5,747 nt of DNA from Deltaproteobacteria bacterium (GTDB lineage: Bacteria; Myxococcota_A; UBA9160). Positions 5,369-5,747 of this stretch are shown one piece after another (position 1 is the first letter of the stretch; every line of letters starts with the position of its first letter). The notes below the pieces were generated by a model. It searched no databases. It was not told the DNA's origin and worked only from the letters and a program-made list of their open reading frames with translations. The translations under genes and the position numbers were made by a program. The stretch lies in NCBI GenBank assembly GCA_003520425.1, contig DOUU01000374.1:1-5747 (forward strand), read 5' to 3'.

Positions 5369-5747
5369 CTAGCGTCTCGCGGCCGTCTGGACGGTTCCGT
5401 CGGGCCAGCGGACGAGGCCGTGCAGGAAGGCATAGCTCGCGGTCTGGTAGTAGCTGATCGCGTCGGCGATCCCGTCCGGGTTCTGCGCGCTCGGCACGGG
5501 CCGCTCCTTCCCGGCATCGGGGTCGACGCGGAAGACTTCGACTCGGCGTCCAGGCGAGAGCACCGTGAGCTTGTCGTCCTTCAGGTAGCCGAGCTGCTGG
5601 TAGGTGCTGAGCAGGGCGCGTCCGGGGGACTGCGGTGAGTCCAGGATGTCCCGCCCGAAGAACTTGCTCGTGTAGCCAAAGCGCAGAAGTCCGAGCAGCG
5701 TGGGCGCCACGTCCATCTGGCTCGCGAGCGTCGTGACCACCGCCGGC
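5369..5747 (-). CDS. LTA synthase / MdoB-like sulfatase-family protein, C-terminal part
   Basis: Only the last ~125 residues are present. The reading frame stays open to the right edge, so the N-terminal membrane region and the metal-binding catalytic core lie outside the window. What is seen is the C-terminal end of the alkaline-phosphatase/sulfatase fold of the LTA synthase family. QMDVAPTLLGLL is followed by FGYTSKFFGRDIL, a pairing characteristic of these phosphoglycerol- or phosphoethanolamine-transferase-like enzymes. Next come RALLSTYQQLGYLKDDKLTVL and a short terminal segment ending WPDGTVQTAARR. Known members are inner-membrane proteins with a periplasmic catalytic domain that modify glycans, lipids or lipoteichoic acid. 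The substrate here cannot be told from this fragment. An internal GTG at 5740 is not a credible start, because homology begins at once and the frame continues upstream. The stop lies 14 nt from the end of the convergent small gene. Confidence 0.85.
   Translation of the reverse strand, partial: PAVVTTLASQMDVAPTLLGLLRFGYTSKFFGRDILDSPQSPGRALLSTYQQLGYLKDDKLTVLSPGRRVEVFRVDPDAGKERPVPSAQNPDGIADAISYYQTASYAFLHGLVRWPDGTVQTAARR

Noticed and set aside
1..5747. Search for CRISPR arrays, insertion sequences, attachment sites, tRNAs and rRNAs
   Set aside because: No spaced repeat array, transposase, terminal inverted repeats with duplication, or structured RNA gene was found by reading.

Overview
This is an ordinary-looking chromosomal stretch from a very GC-rich bacterium. 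By eye most third codon positions are G or C, and long stop-free frames run antisense to the real genes. The gene types present are a 7TM/PAS histidine kinase, a double hot-dog enoyl-CoA hydratase and an LTA-synthase/MdoB-like sulfatase. Together they would fit a Gram-negative lineage of the delta-proteobacterial/Myxococcota/Binatota kind. That placement is an impression from composition and gene content, not a demonstrated assignment. I see no mobile element, CRISPR array, tRNA or rRNA.

Layout. (1) 40-966 (+) is a PLP-dependent enzyme of the D-cysteine desulfhydrase / ACC deaminase family, with a clear Shine-Dalgarno before a GTG start. (2) 967-1206 is a non-coding-looking leader holding a GC hairpin and a degenerate four-unit 10-bp tandem repeat. 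(3) 1207-3000 (+) is an orphan membrane histidine kinase (seven TM segments, PAS, HisKA-like H-box, HATPase_c) with no response regulator in the window. (4) 3053-3919 (+) is a MaoC-type (R)-specific 2-enoyl-CoA hydratase with its catalytic motif intact. (5) A perfect GC hairpin at 3920-3943 separates it from a convergent D-2-hydroxyacid dehydrogenase, 3966-4916 (-), whose Rossmann fold carries Arg-Arg where NAD enzymes usually have Asp. (6) 4917-5144 is a divergent intergenic region with the only AT-rich palindrome noticed in the window and an 11-bp-spaced direct repeat. (7) 5145-5354 (+) encodes an unrecognised 69-residue, strongly basic protein behind the best ribosome-binding site in the window. 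(8) 5369-5747 (-) is the C-terminal end of an LTA-synthase/sulfatase-like membrane enzyme that runs off the window.

How the genes might work together. The three plus-strand genes at the left could be co-transcribed, but the 240-nt gap before the kinase argues against a tight operon. The kinase and hydratase are 52 nt apart and may share a transcript. The desulfhydrase, hydratase and hydroxyacid dehydrogenase are generic metabolic enzymes with no evident shared pathway. I found no convincing previously undescribed multi-gene system. The items most worth checking are the small basic protein and the regulatory-looking DNA between it and the dehydrogenase.
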